Of a stretch of 64,000 nucleotides of DNA, positions 53,600-64,000 are shown piece by piece; the stretch's first letter is position 1, and every line of letters begins with the position of its first letter. The translations under genes were made by a program, and so were the position numbers. The notes beneath the pieces are model-generated. The model saw only the letters and a list, made by a program, of their open reading frames with translations. It did not search any database and was not told the DNA's origin. The stretch is from Tritrichomonas musculus (Eukaryota; Parabasalia; Tritrichomonadida; Tritrichomonadidae), in the NCBI GenBank assembly GCA_039105265.1, contig JAPFFF010000038.1:868001-932000 (forward strand). The letters run 5' to 3'.

Positions 53600-55860
53600 A
53601 ATAATAAATTGATGGAATTATATAAAATTTTTGCTTGAAATTAAATAAAATTATTATAAAAATTTCATTAAATAAGTTTTTTGGAATTATATTCAATACA
53701 ATAAATTAATGTTATTAATTTGATTATGAAATTTGGTTATTAAAAAAAAAAGTATTTAAACTAGATTTGTTGGATTAAATAATTTTATTGGAATTTTATT
53801 AAATATTTGTTGTAATCCTATGAAATAATATTTGAAACTAGATAAAACAATTTTGTTGAACTATATAAATATTAAATGAAATGTAATGAGAAAACTGCTA
53901 AAATTTTATAAAAAAAATTTTCATTTGAATTTCATAAAATTTTGAATGAAATTCCATAATATTTTGACTTATAACTTCATTAATTATTTGATGAAATTAC
54001 ATCAAATATTCTTTGAAATGATATATAATTTTCATTTGAATGTAATAAAAAGTATTAAAAAATTTCATTAAATATTTGTTGAAATGCTATAAAATATTTG
54101 TTGAAATTCCATAAAATGCTTGATGAAATGTAATAAAATATTTGTTGAAATTACATAAAAAAATTTGCTGAAATTACATAAAAAAATTTGCTGAAATTTC
54201 ATTAAATATTTGCAGAAATTTCATAAAATATTTGCTAAAATTTCATAAAATGTTTGTTGAAATTGGATAAAATATTTGTTGAAATTTTATAAATTGTATG
54301 TTAAAACTAAATAAATAATTTGTTGAAATTGGATAAAATGTTTGTTGAAATTGAATAAAATATTTGTTGAAATTGGATAAAATATTTGTTGAAACAGTAT
54401 AAAATATTTGTTGAAATTTCATAAAATATTTGTTGAAATGAAATAAAATATTTGTTGAAATGTTATAAAATATTTCTTGAAATCATATAAAATATTTGTT
54501 GAAATTGAATAAAAAAATTGTTGAAATCCAATAAAATATTTGTTGAAATGCAATAAAATATTTGTTGAAATTAGATAAAATATTTGTTGAAATTACATCA
54601 AAAAGGTAAAAATAAATAGGATAAGAAATTTATCTAAATTTTGTAAAATTTTTATGAAAAAATATTATAAAAATGCTTGAATAAATGTTGTAAAATAAAA
54701 ATTGGAATTCTATAAAAGATTTTCTCAAATTTTATAAAATGTTTGTTGAAATTCGATGAAATATTAATGAAACCAGATAAAATTTTGCGAAAAAAACTTT
54801 ATAAATGATCTGATGAAATATAATTAAATATATTTGTTGAAATTATATTAAATATTTGTTGAAATTACATTAAATATTTGTTGAAATCATATTAAATATT
54901 TGTTGAAATCATATTAAATATTTGTTGAAATATGATAAAATATTTGTTGAAATTGCATAAAATATTTGTTGAAATTCTATAAAATATTTGTTGAAATGTA
55001 ATTGAATATTTTTTGAAACATCATAAAATATTTTTAAAAATTTTATCTAATATTTGTTGAAATTGAATAAAAAATTTGTTGAAATCCAATAAAAATATTT
55101 GTTGAAACGTAATAAAATATTTCTTGAAATCATATAAAATATTTGTTGAAATTTTAAAAAATATTTGTTTAAATTCCATAAAATATTTGTTGAAATTTCA
55201 TAAAATATTTGTTGAAATGCTATAAAAAATTTGTTGAAATGTTATAAAATATTTGTTGAAACGTAATAAAATATTTGTTGAAATGCTATAAAATATTTGT
55301 TGAAATCCAATAAAATATTTGTTGAAATGCCATAAAATATTTGTTGAAATTTCATAAAATATTTGTTGAAATCTTATAAAACATTTGTTAAAATTCCATA
55401 AAAAATTTGTTGAAATTGAATAAAATATTTGTTAGAATTTGATAAAATATTTGTTGAAATGTAATAAAATATTTGTTGAAATCCAATAAAATATTTGTTG
55501 AAATGCCATAAAATTTTTGTTGAAATGCCATAAAATTTTATTGAAATCCAATAAAATATTTGTTGAAATGTCATAAAATATTAATAGAAATTGCATATAA
55601 TATTTATTGAAATTTTATAAATACTTATTGAAACGTAATAAAATATTTGTTGAAATTTCATAAAACATTTGTTGAAATTGGATAAAATATTTGTTGAAAT
55701 GCCATAAAATAATATGTAGATATTTCATAAAATATTTGTTGAAATGTCATAAAATATTTGTTGAAATGTCATAAAATATTTGTTGAAATGTCATAAAATA
55801 TTTGTTGAAATTCTATAAAATATTTGTTGCAATGTAATAAAATATTAGGCTTAAATGTAA
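53600..55860. repeat. 22-bp satellite with one variable triplet
   Basis: The unit (plus strand) is TTTGTTGAAATnnnATAAAATA, about 80 regular copies from about 54060 to 55860. Degenerate copies lie at 53600-54060 and around 54600-54830. Everything but the triplet after GAAAT is strongly conserved; triplets seen include TTC, GTC, GTA, CCA, TGG, GCT, GCC and TGC. On the minus strand the unit reads TTTTATnnnATTTCAACAAA. Confidence 0.95.
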
Positions 55861-56560
55861 TAAATTTTTTGCTTAAATTTTATAAAAATGGGTTTTATGA
55901 AATTAAGTTTAAAAAATGTTGAAATTTCGTAAAGATTTAAAATTGAAAATCATAGTAAAAATAAAAAAATTAATTCTTATTACTTTATTTATATTATTTA
56001 ATAAAAATATGAACTGGGAAAACATATTGAAAAATAACTTTAAAATTATTTTTATAATTTCTCAAACGGCTCTAAAAATATTTTTATATCTAATTCACAT
56101 TTGTAACAGAAAAATCCACTTTGGAAACTGAAATTATCAATTTCTTAACAGAAAACACAAAGAGCAGTGGGTTTTTCCAAATTGATTTGAAATATAAATA
56201 TTTTAATCTTTTACATGAGAGATTGTGCTTCAGATAGAAAGGTTGAAGCTAGTGAATTTATAACAAATATGATTAAAATTAATATACTTTATTGAATGAT
56301 ACTTTAAAAAATTTTATCTATTAATTATGATATATTTCATTCGCTAGAAAACACGATATTACCATAAAGAAATGATGATTTTTGAATTTAAAGACCGACC
56401 ATAATAGACAAATATTAAAAAAAAATCAAAAAAAAATTTTCAGCAATTAAACTGAGATTGAGTTTAGATATTTGGCGGGATTTTGATATAAACCTTTGAA
56501 AAATTAACGTGCTTTTAATAAAAATATAAACGAAAAATAGGTAAAAGATCGTAATTTTCT
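55861..56560. other. AT-rich spacer
   Basis: Between the satellite and the kinase relic. No convincing gene; short frames only. Confidence 0.5.
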
Positions 56561-57609
56561 TTTTAATATCGTTGTAATAGTTCATTGCTGATGTATTTCC
56601 GAGATTCACTGCCTTTTGGGAATATTTCACCGATTTTGTATCAAATCAGTTGTATTAAACTAAAGCTAACTTGTGATATCCATATGAATTACCTTGCTTG
56701 GCTGACTGCTTGTAATAATTTTTGCTTTTTCAATGTTCTTTGGAACAGCTTTTCCTGACTCATGAAGAAGACAAAGAATGTACGATGCAAGACTGTTTCC
56801 TTCGTCTGATGCAACTTGAAGCATATAAGCTGATTGAACAAAGTTTTGTTCGTTTTCATGACCAAGTAAGAAATTAAGGGCCGGGATAAGATTATGTTTA
56901 GATAAATCATAATTGTTCGTTTCTTCTTTTTGTTGATCATTTTTATTAATTTTGCATTTTGAGAGTTTGCATTCGTCCTCAATGTCTTCAATGTATTGGT
57001 TAATCTCGTCTTCATCAACATCTTCATCAAAGTAGGAAAAGTCAGTCGTCAAAAGTTTGTAAATTTCATCAAAAGTTGGTCGTTCATTAATGTTTTCATC
57101 ACAGCATCTTGAAAGAAGATTCTTCATCTTTTTGGTAATGTTTTTATCAATCTTGGGACGATAGCCTCGCATAACCTTGTTAGCTAATTTGAATGATGTC
57201 ACTTTTCCAAGCTCATAATAAGGATTTTTTCCTGTTACAATTTCATAGGCCAAAATTGCAAAAGCAAAAACATCAACACTTGAGTCATAATGTGAGTCCC
57301 CCTTTATTAATTCAGGGGCCATGTATAAGGGGGTGCCTATTTCTTTTGTCATTGACAAATTGGTCCATTTTGTCAATGAATCTGGTAGGCAACGTCACAA
57401 ACTCGTGGATAGTAATCTGCGTCAATTAGGATGTTTTGTGGCTTCAAATCACGATGAATAATGTTGTTTTCATGAAGACATCGCATGGTAGCTGCAATTC
57501 CAATTAAAGATATGTATTTCTTGGTAGGCGTCCAATTCATATCAGCTAATGAATTCTTTTCTTTGTCAAGAAGTTCTATCAAGGAACCGTTTGGTAAATA
57601 TATATGCAT
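56560..57609 (-). pseudogene. TKL kinase-Sel1 relic
   Basis: Starts inside the N-lobe (GSLIELLDKE), so the glycine loop and ATP-binding Lys are absent. HRDLKPQN is intact, but the DFG segment is disrupted (VCDVA) and the frame changes at about 57376. The C-lobe then runs from GTPLYMAPE through DVFAFAILAYEI to RPTFDEIYKLL. An acidic linker and one or two Sel1-like units follow (FVQSAYMLQVASDEGNSLASYILCLLHESG), with another frame change near 56680. Decayed copy. Confidence 0.7.
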
Positions 57610-57947
57610 TTTTTTCTAATGGAAAATCCAAAATTTTAAAATGAATTCAAATTTAAAATCATTCTATCTGGATGGATATTTAAATTATATTCTTAAAATA
57701 ATTATATTTCAGATTATTATTATGTTTTATTTCTATAAAATATAAAATATTATAATACATTATTCTGCGAGATTATACTTTCATGTGCTAAAAAGATGAT
57801 AAATTGATAAGTTAATAAGTTAATATTCAGCATATTAAATCCAAATAATTGCATTTTCACAAATAAAGATGAAGATAAAAAGCTATTTCAAGAATTGATA
57901 GGTTTATTTTTGGATTATGGGCAAATAATTTTGGCCTTTATTATCAA
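57610..57947. other. spacer between divergent kinase genes
   Basis: AT-rich; nothing specific seen. It would serve as the promoter of the kinase at 57948. Confidence 0.5.
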
Positions 57948-59402
57948 ATGTTAAAAGAAAAACAAGCAAAATATCAGAATAAGTTTAAAATCGATATAAG
58001 CAATTATTTAAAAGTTAAACTTATCAAAAAAGGAGGGTTTGGTATTGTTTACTTGGTTAAAGACAAAGTAACATCAAAAGAGTATGCAGCCAAAGTATTA
58101 ATCAGTGAAGAAGACGCCCCTATAGATCATCAAATGGTTAATCGAGAAATTGGTATTATGATTAGGGTTCAACATCCAACAATTATTCAATTTAGAGGAT
58201 ATTCTTTGGAAGATTTAGATCATAACAAAAATGTCGTTATAATTATGGATTATGCTAAAAAAGGGTCGCTTAGTAAAATACTACAAGATGTCAGAAATTC
58301 AATTGCTGATAAAGATTACACAAATACTGAACGGCAAATTATACTTGTTGGCATTGCCAGAGGTATGATGTATCTACACAAAGAACATATAATTCACCGA
58401 GACTTAAAACCCGAAAATATTTTAATCGATGAAAATTTTCATCCTTTAATTACAGATTTTGGACTTTCAAAAGTTTATGAAGTTGGTCATTCAATGAGTC
58501 AATCAAAAACATGCGGTACATCAATTTATATGGCCCCGGAAGTTATTTCAGGAGATCGATATAATGGAAAATCAGATGTTTATGCATTTGGAATTCTAAT
58601 GTTTGAAGTTCTTACCGAATCATTACCATATCCTTTATACCAACTCAAAAGAATGTCCGATTTTACACTAAAATCAAAAGTTGTTAATGAAGATTATCGA
58701 CCAGAATTTACGGTTCCAATAAAACCAGCATTGAAAGGATTAATTATGCAGTGTTGGGCGAGAAATCCAAGAGATCGACCTACATTTGAAGAAATATATA
58801 ACAAACTTGCCTTTAATATTGAAAATTCTGAATTTGACATTTATAACGAACAAACCGTCGACGATAAAGACGATACAGAAGAAGATAATAATAAGTATTA
58901 CCTTGATGACATTGATGTTGATGAACTTTTGTGTTACATTGATGATATTAATGAAATTTTCCCTCAAAATGAAGCCGATTCAAAAAGTGGAGCCGATGAA
59001 ATTGCAGAAATTTGGAAACAGCTACAACAAAAAGACCAAGTTTTTCAGAAGAAGATATCATATTTAAAACGTAAAATAAATGAAGAATTTGCCAAGAAAA
59101 ACAAAGAAATAAATTCTCTTAAAGAAGGCAATGAAGAATTAAAACAAAGATTGTCAATATTGGAAGAAAAGTTAAATGAAGTGTCAAAAAGTGGAGAGTC
59201 AATTCCATTAAAGAAAAAGATTGATATTCCAAAATTAGATGATAATATAACAATTCAAAAATTCAATAGTCTTCCATTAAAATTTCAACAATCAGTGGTT
59301 AGTAAAAGAAAGACTGAAACCTATTTTCAAAAGCTTAATGAGATACTTATTTTCTTTACCAATTTTGATGATTTTGATGAAGATTCAAAATATTTTTTTT
59401 AA
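57948..59402 (+). CDS. TKL-type protein kinase with coiled-coil tail
   Basis: 484 residues. Nucleotide loop IKKGGFGIVY (about 26-35; the first glycine of GxGxxG is Lys), ATP-binding Lys49 in AAKV, HRDLKPEN (150-157), DFG (170-172), GTSIYMAPE and RPTFEEI are all present, so it is probably an active Ser/Thr kinase. An acidic linker (about 300-345) and a coiled coil (about 355-425) follow. The frame stops at a TAA after SKYFF, then continues in the same frame into the LRR protein at 59535, so kinase and LRR may be one protein or a recently split one. Confidence 0.75.
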   Translation: MLKEKQAKYQNKFKIDISNYLKVKLIKKGGFGIVYLVKDKVTSKEYAAKVLISEEDAPIDHQMVNREIGIMIRVQHPTIIQFRGYSLEDLDHNKNVVIIMDYAKKGSLSKILQDVRNSIADKDYTNTERQIILVGIARGMMYLHKEHIIHRDLKPENILIDENFHPLITDFGLSKVYEVGHSMSQSKTCGTSIYMAPEVISGDRYNGKSDVYAFGILMFEVLTESLPYPLYQLKRMSDFTLKSKVVNEDYRPEFTVPIKPALKGLIMQCWARNPRDRPTFEEIYNKLAFNIENSEFDIYNEQTVDDKDDTEEDNNKYYLDDIDVDELLCYIDDINEIFPQNEADSKSGADEIAEIWKQLQQKDQVFQKKISYLKRKINEEFAKKNKEINSLKEGNEELKQRLSILEEKLNEVSKSGESIPLKKKIDIPKLDDNITIQKFNSLPLKFQQSVVSKRKTETYFQKLNEILIFFTNFDDFDEDSKYFF

Positions 59403-59534
59403 ATACCAAGTTCAAATTCAAAACAAAAATTAAATGATATTAAAAAAAATGATCATAATATTATACTACTTTCCAATGCAATTGAAACATTATATAAGCA
59501 TCGGTCTCTTGATTCACCTGACTTAATTAATTTA

Positions 59535-62294
59535 TTGAAACAATTTGATGATATTGTATTTCAAATAAAATATCCATTAAATGGCTTTCAAGCTATTTAT
59601 AATATTATTTCAAGTGTTAAATTGTCCAATCTTGAAAGGATTAAAATTGATGTTTTAGTGACTGAAATTAATAACAATAAACTGACATTTGAAAGGTTTC
59701 AAAATATAAATATCGCTGAAATTAATGACACAATAACGTCATTAAATAGTTGTATATTTATGAATTGCACATCATTGGCACAAGTGATAATTCCTATTTC
59801 AGTGACATCAATCGGTGAAAGATCTTTTTCTGGCTGTTCATCAATAAAAAAAATAGAAATTCCACCTTCAATTTCATCAATTGGAGAGTCCTGTTTTTCA
59901 AGTTGTAATTTGTTGAAGGAAATAATAATTCCAACTTCTGTTTCATTAATTGAAAAATACGCATTTTCAAAATGTTCATCACTTATAAAGGTTGTGATTC
60001 CTTCTTCAGTAACTTCAATCGAAGAAGGAACATTCTCTAGTTGTTCTTCTCTTAAAGAAATAACGATTCCTTCATCAATCACAGTGATCAAAGAAAAAGC
60101 ATTTTCAGAATGTTCATCATTAACTAAAATTGATATTCCTCCAACAGTAATTAATATTCAGCATGAATCATTTTCAGATTGTTCTAATCTTAAAGAACTC
60201 ACCATTGATCCATATTCAACCAAAATTGAAAGTAACACATTTTCAAAATGTCCATTATTAAAACATTTGATCATTAATTCATCAAGTGATACAATTATGC
60301 AATTACAAAAAGATTCTTCACGCATAATTAATAATTATGAAAAATATTCATCTGATTCTGAAAAATTAGATATTTATCTTAAACAGGAAAGATCTGATTC
60401 ACAAGATTCAAATCCTGAAAAACATGAAGAATCTAATCCTTTTTGTGTTCCATATACAATTGAAGAAATAACAATTAAAAAATCACCTAAAAAAATTGAA
60501 AGTAAAGCATTTTGCAATTTCAATTCAATTACAAAAATATATTTGCCAGATTCTATACTTTGCATTGAATCCGAGGCATTCAAAGGATGCACATCGCTTC
60601 AAGAAATAGTAATACCATCATCAGTGACTTCAATTGAAGAAAGAACATTTTCAGGATGTTCATCACTTAAAGAAGTTGCAATTCCTTCATCAATAAAAGA
60701 AATAAAAGAAAGAGCATTTTCTAGATGCACGTCATTAACGAAAATCAACATTCCTAATTCAATTACACATATCGGTGATAACGCATTTTATTCTTGCAAT
60801 TCACTTGCTGAAATTGCAATTGATTTATATTCAACAAAAATCGATATTAACTCATTTATTGATTGTCCTTTATTAAGACATTTATTAATTTATCCTTCTA
60901 TCCAAGAAATTAAAGAATTTTATGTAGATGATTTAAATAAGCTTTATTATGATAAGGAAGAGAAAAGTTCAAAGTCCAAATCACCACGTAGTGTAATAAA
61001 AACAATTAGATCCAAAAATTTATATGGCAACAATTTTTATGCATTACGAGCAATAAATGAGATTACAATTCCTAATACAGTGAAATTAATAGAAGATAAT
61101 GCGTTTTATGGCACTTCTTTTATTAAAATAATGATACCTTCTTCTGTATTAAAAATTGGAAATCAAGCTTTTAAGAAATGTTCTTCTTTGGAAGAAATAT
61201 TTATTCCATCATCTGTTGAATTAATTGGTAATGAATGCTTTTCTTCGTGCTCATCTCTTAAAGTGTTAACTATTGATCTTCACAAAACCAAAATAGAGCA
61301 TAATTCTTTTTTGAATTGCAAAAAATTGAAGCATTTGATTGTTAGTCAGACTGTAAATTCAATTGATCCTTTTTATTTCAAAGACTATATTTATTCAGAA
61401 AATGATGACATCAAATCATCGAAATTAGAATATGATTCAGATGAATGCAAATCAGATCAATATGATTCGGGTGAATGCAAATCAGGTCCATATGATTCAA
61501 ATGAATACAAATCAGAACCATATAATTTGTATTCAGATGAAAAGTCTGAATCGGAAAATGAACAACTATCAGAGAAAAAAGAGGAATCATATAAATATCC
61601 TCTTCCATTTATTAAAGAAGTAACAATTCCTAATTCAGTCATAAAGATTAAAGAAAATGCTTTTGGCTCTTTTTCTTCTCTTAAAATAGTAACAATACCA
61701 ACTTCAGTTAATTTTATTGGAAATAATTGCTTCTTAAAGTGTTCATCACTTGAAAAAGTTTTAATTCCTTCTTCAGTAACTTCAATTGAAGAAGGAACAT
61801 TCTCATGTTGTTCTTCTCTGAAAGAAATAACAATTCCTTCATCAATCAAAATGATCAAAGAAAAAGCATTTTCAGACTGTTCTAATCTTAAAGAGCTCAC
61901 CATTGATCCTTATTCAACAAAAATTGAAAGAGACGCATTCAAAAACTGCCCAATAAATACCTTAAAAATTAGTCCAACCGTTGAAGTAATTAAACACTTT
62001 AATTTTGATCTGTTTTTCACCTCAGCAACCAATAATAAAAGTGCAAAGTCTCCTAGAAATAGATTAAAAACACCACAAAAGAATGATTTATATATAATTA
62101 TCATTCCACCTTCTGTTAAAGTGATTGAAAACAATGCATTTGCAGGATGTGCAATAGTTAACGATATTTCAATAAATTCATCAATTTCAACTTCAAATTT
62201 CGGAATTAATGATAAAAAAGTTCAAATTAATTATTCTAATGTAAAAAAAGAAGAAAAAGAAGAACGTATGCAATCTGAGTCTGATTCAATATAA
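59535..62294 (+). CDS. BspA-like LRR protein
   Basis: 919 residues (open from 59403). LRR_5/TpLRR units (IPSSVTSIEEGTFSGCSSLKEI) fall in three blocks: about 90-245, 320-450 and 520-610, with a fourth at 690-870. They are separated by acidic, Ser-rich linkers; one carries repeats of SDECKSDQYDSGECKSGPYDS. The ends are charged. No signal peptide or membrane segment is seen, unlike some BspA surface proteins, which supports it being the C-terminal half of the upstream kinase. Confidence 0.75.
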   Translation: MKQFDDIVFQIKYPLNGFQAIYNIISSVKLSNLERIKIDVLVTEINNNKLTFERFQNINIAEINDTITSLNSCIFMNCTSLAQVIIPISVTSIGERSFSGCSSIKKIEIPPSISSIGESCFSSCNLLKEIIIPTSVSLIEKYAFSKCSSLIKVVIPSSVTSIEEGTFSSCSSLKEITIPSSITVIKEKAFSECSSLTKIDIPPTVINIQHESFSDCSNLKELTIDPYSTKIESNTFSKCPLLKHLIINSSSDTIMQLQKDSSRIINNYEKYSSDSEKLDIYLKQERSDSQDSNPEKHEESNPFCVPYTIEEITIKKSPKKIESKAFCNFNSITKIYLPDSILCIESEAFKGCTSLQEIVIPSSVTSIEERTFSGCSSLKEVAIPSSIKEIKERAFSRCTSLTKINIPNSITHIGDNAFYSCNSLAEIAIDLYSTKIDINSFIDCPLLRHLLIYPSIQEIKEFYVDDLNKLYYDKEEKSSKSKSPRSVIKTIRSKNLYGNNFYALRAINEITIPNTVKLIEDNAFYGTSFIKIMIPSSVLKIGNQAFKKCSSLEEIFIPSSVELIGNECFSSCSSLKVLTIDLHKTKIEHNSFLNCKKLKHLIVSQTVNSIDPFYFKDYIYSENDDIKSSKLEYDSDECKSDQYDSGECKSGPYDSNEYKSEPYNLYSDEKSESENEQLSEKKEESYKYPLPFIKEVTIPNSVIKIKENAFGSFSSLKIVTIPTSVNFIGNNCFLKCSSLEKVLIPSSVTSIEEGTFSCCSSLKEITIPSSIKMIKEKAFSDCSNLKELTIDPYSTKIERDAFKNCPINTLKISPTVEVIKHFNFDLFFTSATNNKSAKSPRNRLKTPQKNDLYIIIIPPSVKVIENNAFAGCAIVNDISINSSISTSNFGINDKKVQINYSNVKKEEKEERMQSESDSI

Positions 62295-62354
62295 TCGCTT
62301 TTACTATTTAGGTTTCTATTATTATAATTATTAGTAAAGATTTAACATATCATA

Positions 62355-62475
62355 TTAATGGGGAACTTTTTTTAGCCCCCAAAAATTGAAAGGAAAATTG
62401 GGGAAAAAAAATGCAAAAATGTGTTTTTTAGCCTTCACTTTTTTGAAAACTTTTTCAATTGAAAATAATCGTAAA
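62355..62475 (-). repeat. dispersed repeat, copy 2
   Basis: The reverse complement follows 10721-10837 block for block (AATTGAAAAAGTTTTCAAAA, AAGTGAAGGCTAAAAA, TTCCCCAATTTTCC, GGGGGCTAAAAA). It lies directly before the aminopeptidase relic. Confidence 0.7.
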
Positions 62476-62494
62476 AATTAAAAAAATTTCTAAT

Positions 62495-63182
62495 ATGCTT
62501 ATTGAAAAAGTTACAAATGAAAATGAAGCTGAAAAAGAAATAAAATTTCCTCAAACTCCACCAATGTGCACCTATCTATTGTGTATTGTTGTTGGCACTT
62601 TTTCATTTATTGATGGATCAACATTTAACGGTCTTCCAGTGAAATTTTATGGATTAAAATATCTTGAACAAATATATTCTGAATTGCTTCAAGTTGCAAC
62701 TTTTTCAGTTGAACTGATGGAAAATAGATTTAGCGTTCCTTATGAATAACCACATCTTCAACTCATATCCTATGAAGGATGCCCAATTGGAATGGAAAAT
62801 TATGGCTTTATCACACTGAGTGATTATTAAGAATCATGTCAAGATGAAGACGGATTTTTATACTATTCAAAAGTTGTGATGCATGAAATTATTCATTAAT
62901 GGTTTGGTGATCCTGTTGCAATAAAATGGTGGAATTCAATCTGGCTTAATGAATGATTTGCCAATTACATCCAATTTTTGATATTGAAGGATTATTTCCC
63001 TGAAATTGACATGGTTGATTTTTATGCCTTCAAAGATGGTTTTTATAGCTTAAAATACTTCAATGATAACAGAAAAACAGCACCAAAAGAATCTGAAGTT
63101 GATTTCAAAACTGTTCTAGAATCAATGGTTTATGTTAAAGGTTCATTCATTCTTAAAATATCGTTGGTGAAAATTCATTTTT
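62495..63182 (+). pseudogene. M1-family aminopeptidase, truncated relic
   Basis: [19 protein letters not shown] opens the recognisable part. GMENYGF stands for GAMEN. HEIIH with Glu exactly 18 residues later (WLNE) is the zinc site, and YVKGSFIL follows. Three TAA codons (after VPYE, after SDY and directly after HEIIH) and a TGA in place of the conserved Gly of WLNEGFA interrupt it. The N-terminal and C-terminal parts are missing. The homologous Gln after HExxH becoming TAA is a single C-to-T change. Confidence 0.85.
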
Positions 63183-63784
63183 TAGAGTTTGAAAGAAATG
63201 GTTAGAAACAATAAGAAAATGATTTTTTTTAAAAACTTGTTAATTGAAAATATTATCTCTTTTTTAACTCTTTTTTTGGCTTATATAAAAAAAATTGAAT
63301 TTTTGTTATTCTTAAAGTGCATACTTTTTTATTCCCACAACTATTTCATTAACTGTGTAGTTTATTTTCAATATCTCAAAATTTATTTTGTTCCAAAAAG
63401 CTTTATTTATGAACTTATAGTTAGAATGTCATATATATTATTATGCTGTTTTGTTAAAATTACTTTTTTATGTATGTTAGTAACAAGATATCTAATGACA
63501 TTTTTGTGATCAGATAGGAAAATGTGATTTTTTTAATTTTATTATGTTTTTTAAATATAAAATATAATATATTCATGTATTTTTTTTAAGGTACAAATCC
63601 AGTACGTTTAGTAACCGCATTTTTTTTTGACATTCTCAAAGAATAAGATGACATGTTAAATAAAAACCGATTATTTTCATCCATTTCATATAACATCTGT
63701 AAAAGTTTTAAGATAAATCATAGAATAATCTATAAATGAATAAAAATGCATTTTTTAGTAAAATTTTTAATTATTAATTGACTG
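63183..63784. other. AT-rich spacer
   Basis: 3' region between the aminopeptidase relic and the convergent BspA gene. Nothing recognised. Confidence 0.5.
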
Positions 63785-64000
63785 TTAAGTTTTGATTACT
63801 TTTACATTATCAGTAATTCCAATTCTACGAAACACAAGTGAAGATGGAACCGATATTTCATATAAAGATTTGCAATCATTAAAAGTGCCAGTTCCAATGT
63901 AATTCACTGATGATGGAATCAGAATATTCGGGAGAGACAAGCATCCAGAGAACGCATAATCACCAATGAATGTCAAAGAAGAAGGACCTTCAAAATCAAC
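63785..64000 (-). CDS. BspA-like LRR protein, C-terminal end (runs off the window)
   Basis: The frame is open to the window edge. It holds about two LRR_5 units (GPSSLTFIGDYAFSGCLSLPNILIPSS, then GTGTFNDCKSLYEISVPSS) and the usual short tail ending DNVKVIKT. Its 5' part lies outside the window. Confidence 0.8.
   Translation of the reverse strand, partial: VDFEGPSSLTFIGDYAFSGCLSLPNILIPSSVNYIGTGTFNDCKSLYEISVPSSLVFRRIGITDNVKVIKT

Noticed and set aside
53600-55860. CRISPR-like array
   Set aside because: Repeats are 22 bp with only 3 variable bases; there are no spacers, and the DNA is eukaryotic.
13698-63182. TAA/TAG might encode Gln here (in-frame stops at likely Gln positions in the kinase-Sel1 gene, the kinase-LRR gene and the aminopeptidase, including the residue after HEIIH)
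   Set aside because: Intact genes end in TAA exactly where their families end (FATC tail of the PIKK, mariner, ankyrin genes). The affected genes also carry frame changes, a TGA, or missing parts. CAA/CAG to TAA/TAG is the commonest decay step in an AT-biased genome.

Overview
The window is AT-rich nuclear DNA of a parabasalid protist, most likely a Tritrichomonas-like trichomonad. Several things point there. BspA-type leucine-rich repeat (LRR) proteins with 23-residue units are present. There are four ankyrin genes with the DUF3447 head typical of trichomonads. TKL kinases are joined to Sel1 repeats, coiled coils or LRRs. A mariner transposase of the Trichomonas kind is present, together with Maverick/Polinton remains and TAACGATA (Myb-site) motifs. 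The species is inferred from gene content only.

Layout. 0.9-3.0 kb: an open hAT-like transposase on the minus strand. 3.5-7.8 kb: part of an AT-rich Maverick/Polinton-type element (integrase, packaging ATPase and others). About 8.0-10.7 kb: a GC-rich, broken virus-like block with its own ATPase fragment and terminal repeats. 11.1-13.5 kb: DUF3447-ankyrin-LRR gene (minus). 13.6-16.8 kb: a tRNA-like Pol III unit, then a decayed kinase-Sel1 gene. 17.1-18.2 kb: a sugar-phosphate/nucleotide-sugar transporter. 19.8-22.1 kb: a second DUF3447-ankyrin-LRR gene. 22.8-25.5 kb: a divergent pair, a small secreted protein and an AIG1-like GTPase that share a C-terminal domain. 25.8-27.3 kb: a TA-flanked non-autonomous transposon. 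27.4-35.3 kb: a 2642-residue TOR-like PIKK with a repetitive Ser/Gln-rich insert. 37.3-49.1 kb: two convergent ankyrin genes built as one exon per ankyrin repeat. The second carries a nested transposon stack in intron 1. 50.5-57.6 kb: an LRR-coiled-coil-kinase relic, a 15-residue-repeat coiled coil, a 22-bp satellite and a kinase relic. 57.9-62.3 kb: a kinase and an LRR protein in one frame separated by a single TAA. 62.5-64 kb: an M1 aminopeptidase relic and the edge of another BspA gene.

Most unusual features. (1) The ankyrin genes at 37271-41751 and 42158-49082 keep about a dozen ankyrin units open while each interval is full of stops. The interval edges mostly lack GT...AG and carry a shared motif near NNNATTTCAC. 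(2) Related TTTTATnnnATTTCA motifs occur inside these introns and form a ~2 kb, 22-bp-period satellite in which only one triplet varies. (3) An apparently undescribed 3.0 kb TA-flanked transposon with ~58-bp inverted ends and about a dozen internal CCGACCAAGTTGCA sites lies in intron 1 of one ankyrin gene; the paralog retains the exact empty site. Inside it sit an intact mariner and an 86-bp palindromic MITE.

Most genes here belong to expanded trichomonad families (surface LRR proteins, ankyrins, TKL kinases) and many are relics. Clear housekeeping-type candidates are the transporter and the TOR-like kinase. All calls come from reading the sequence and translations by eye; no searches were run.
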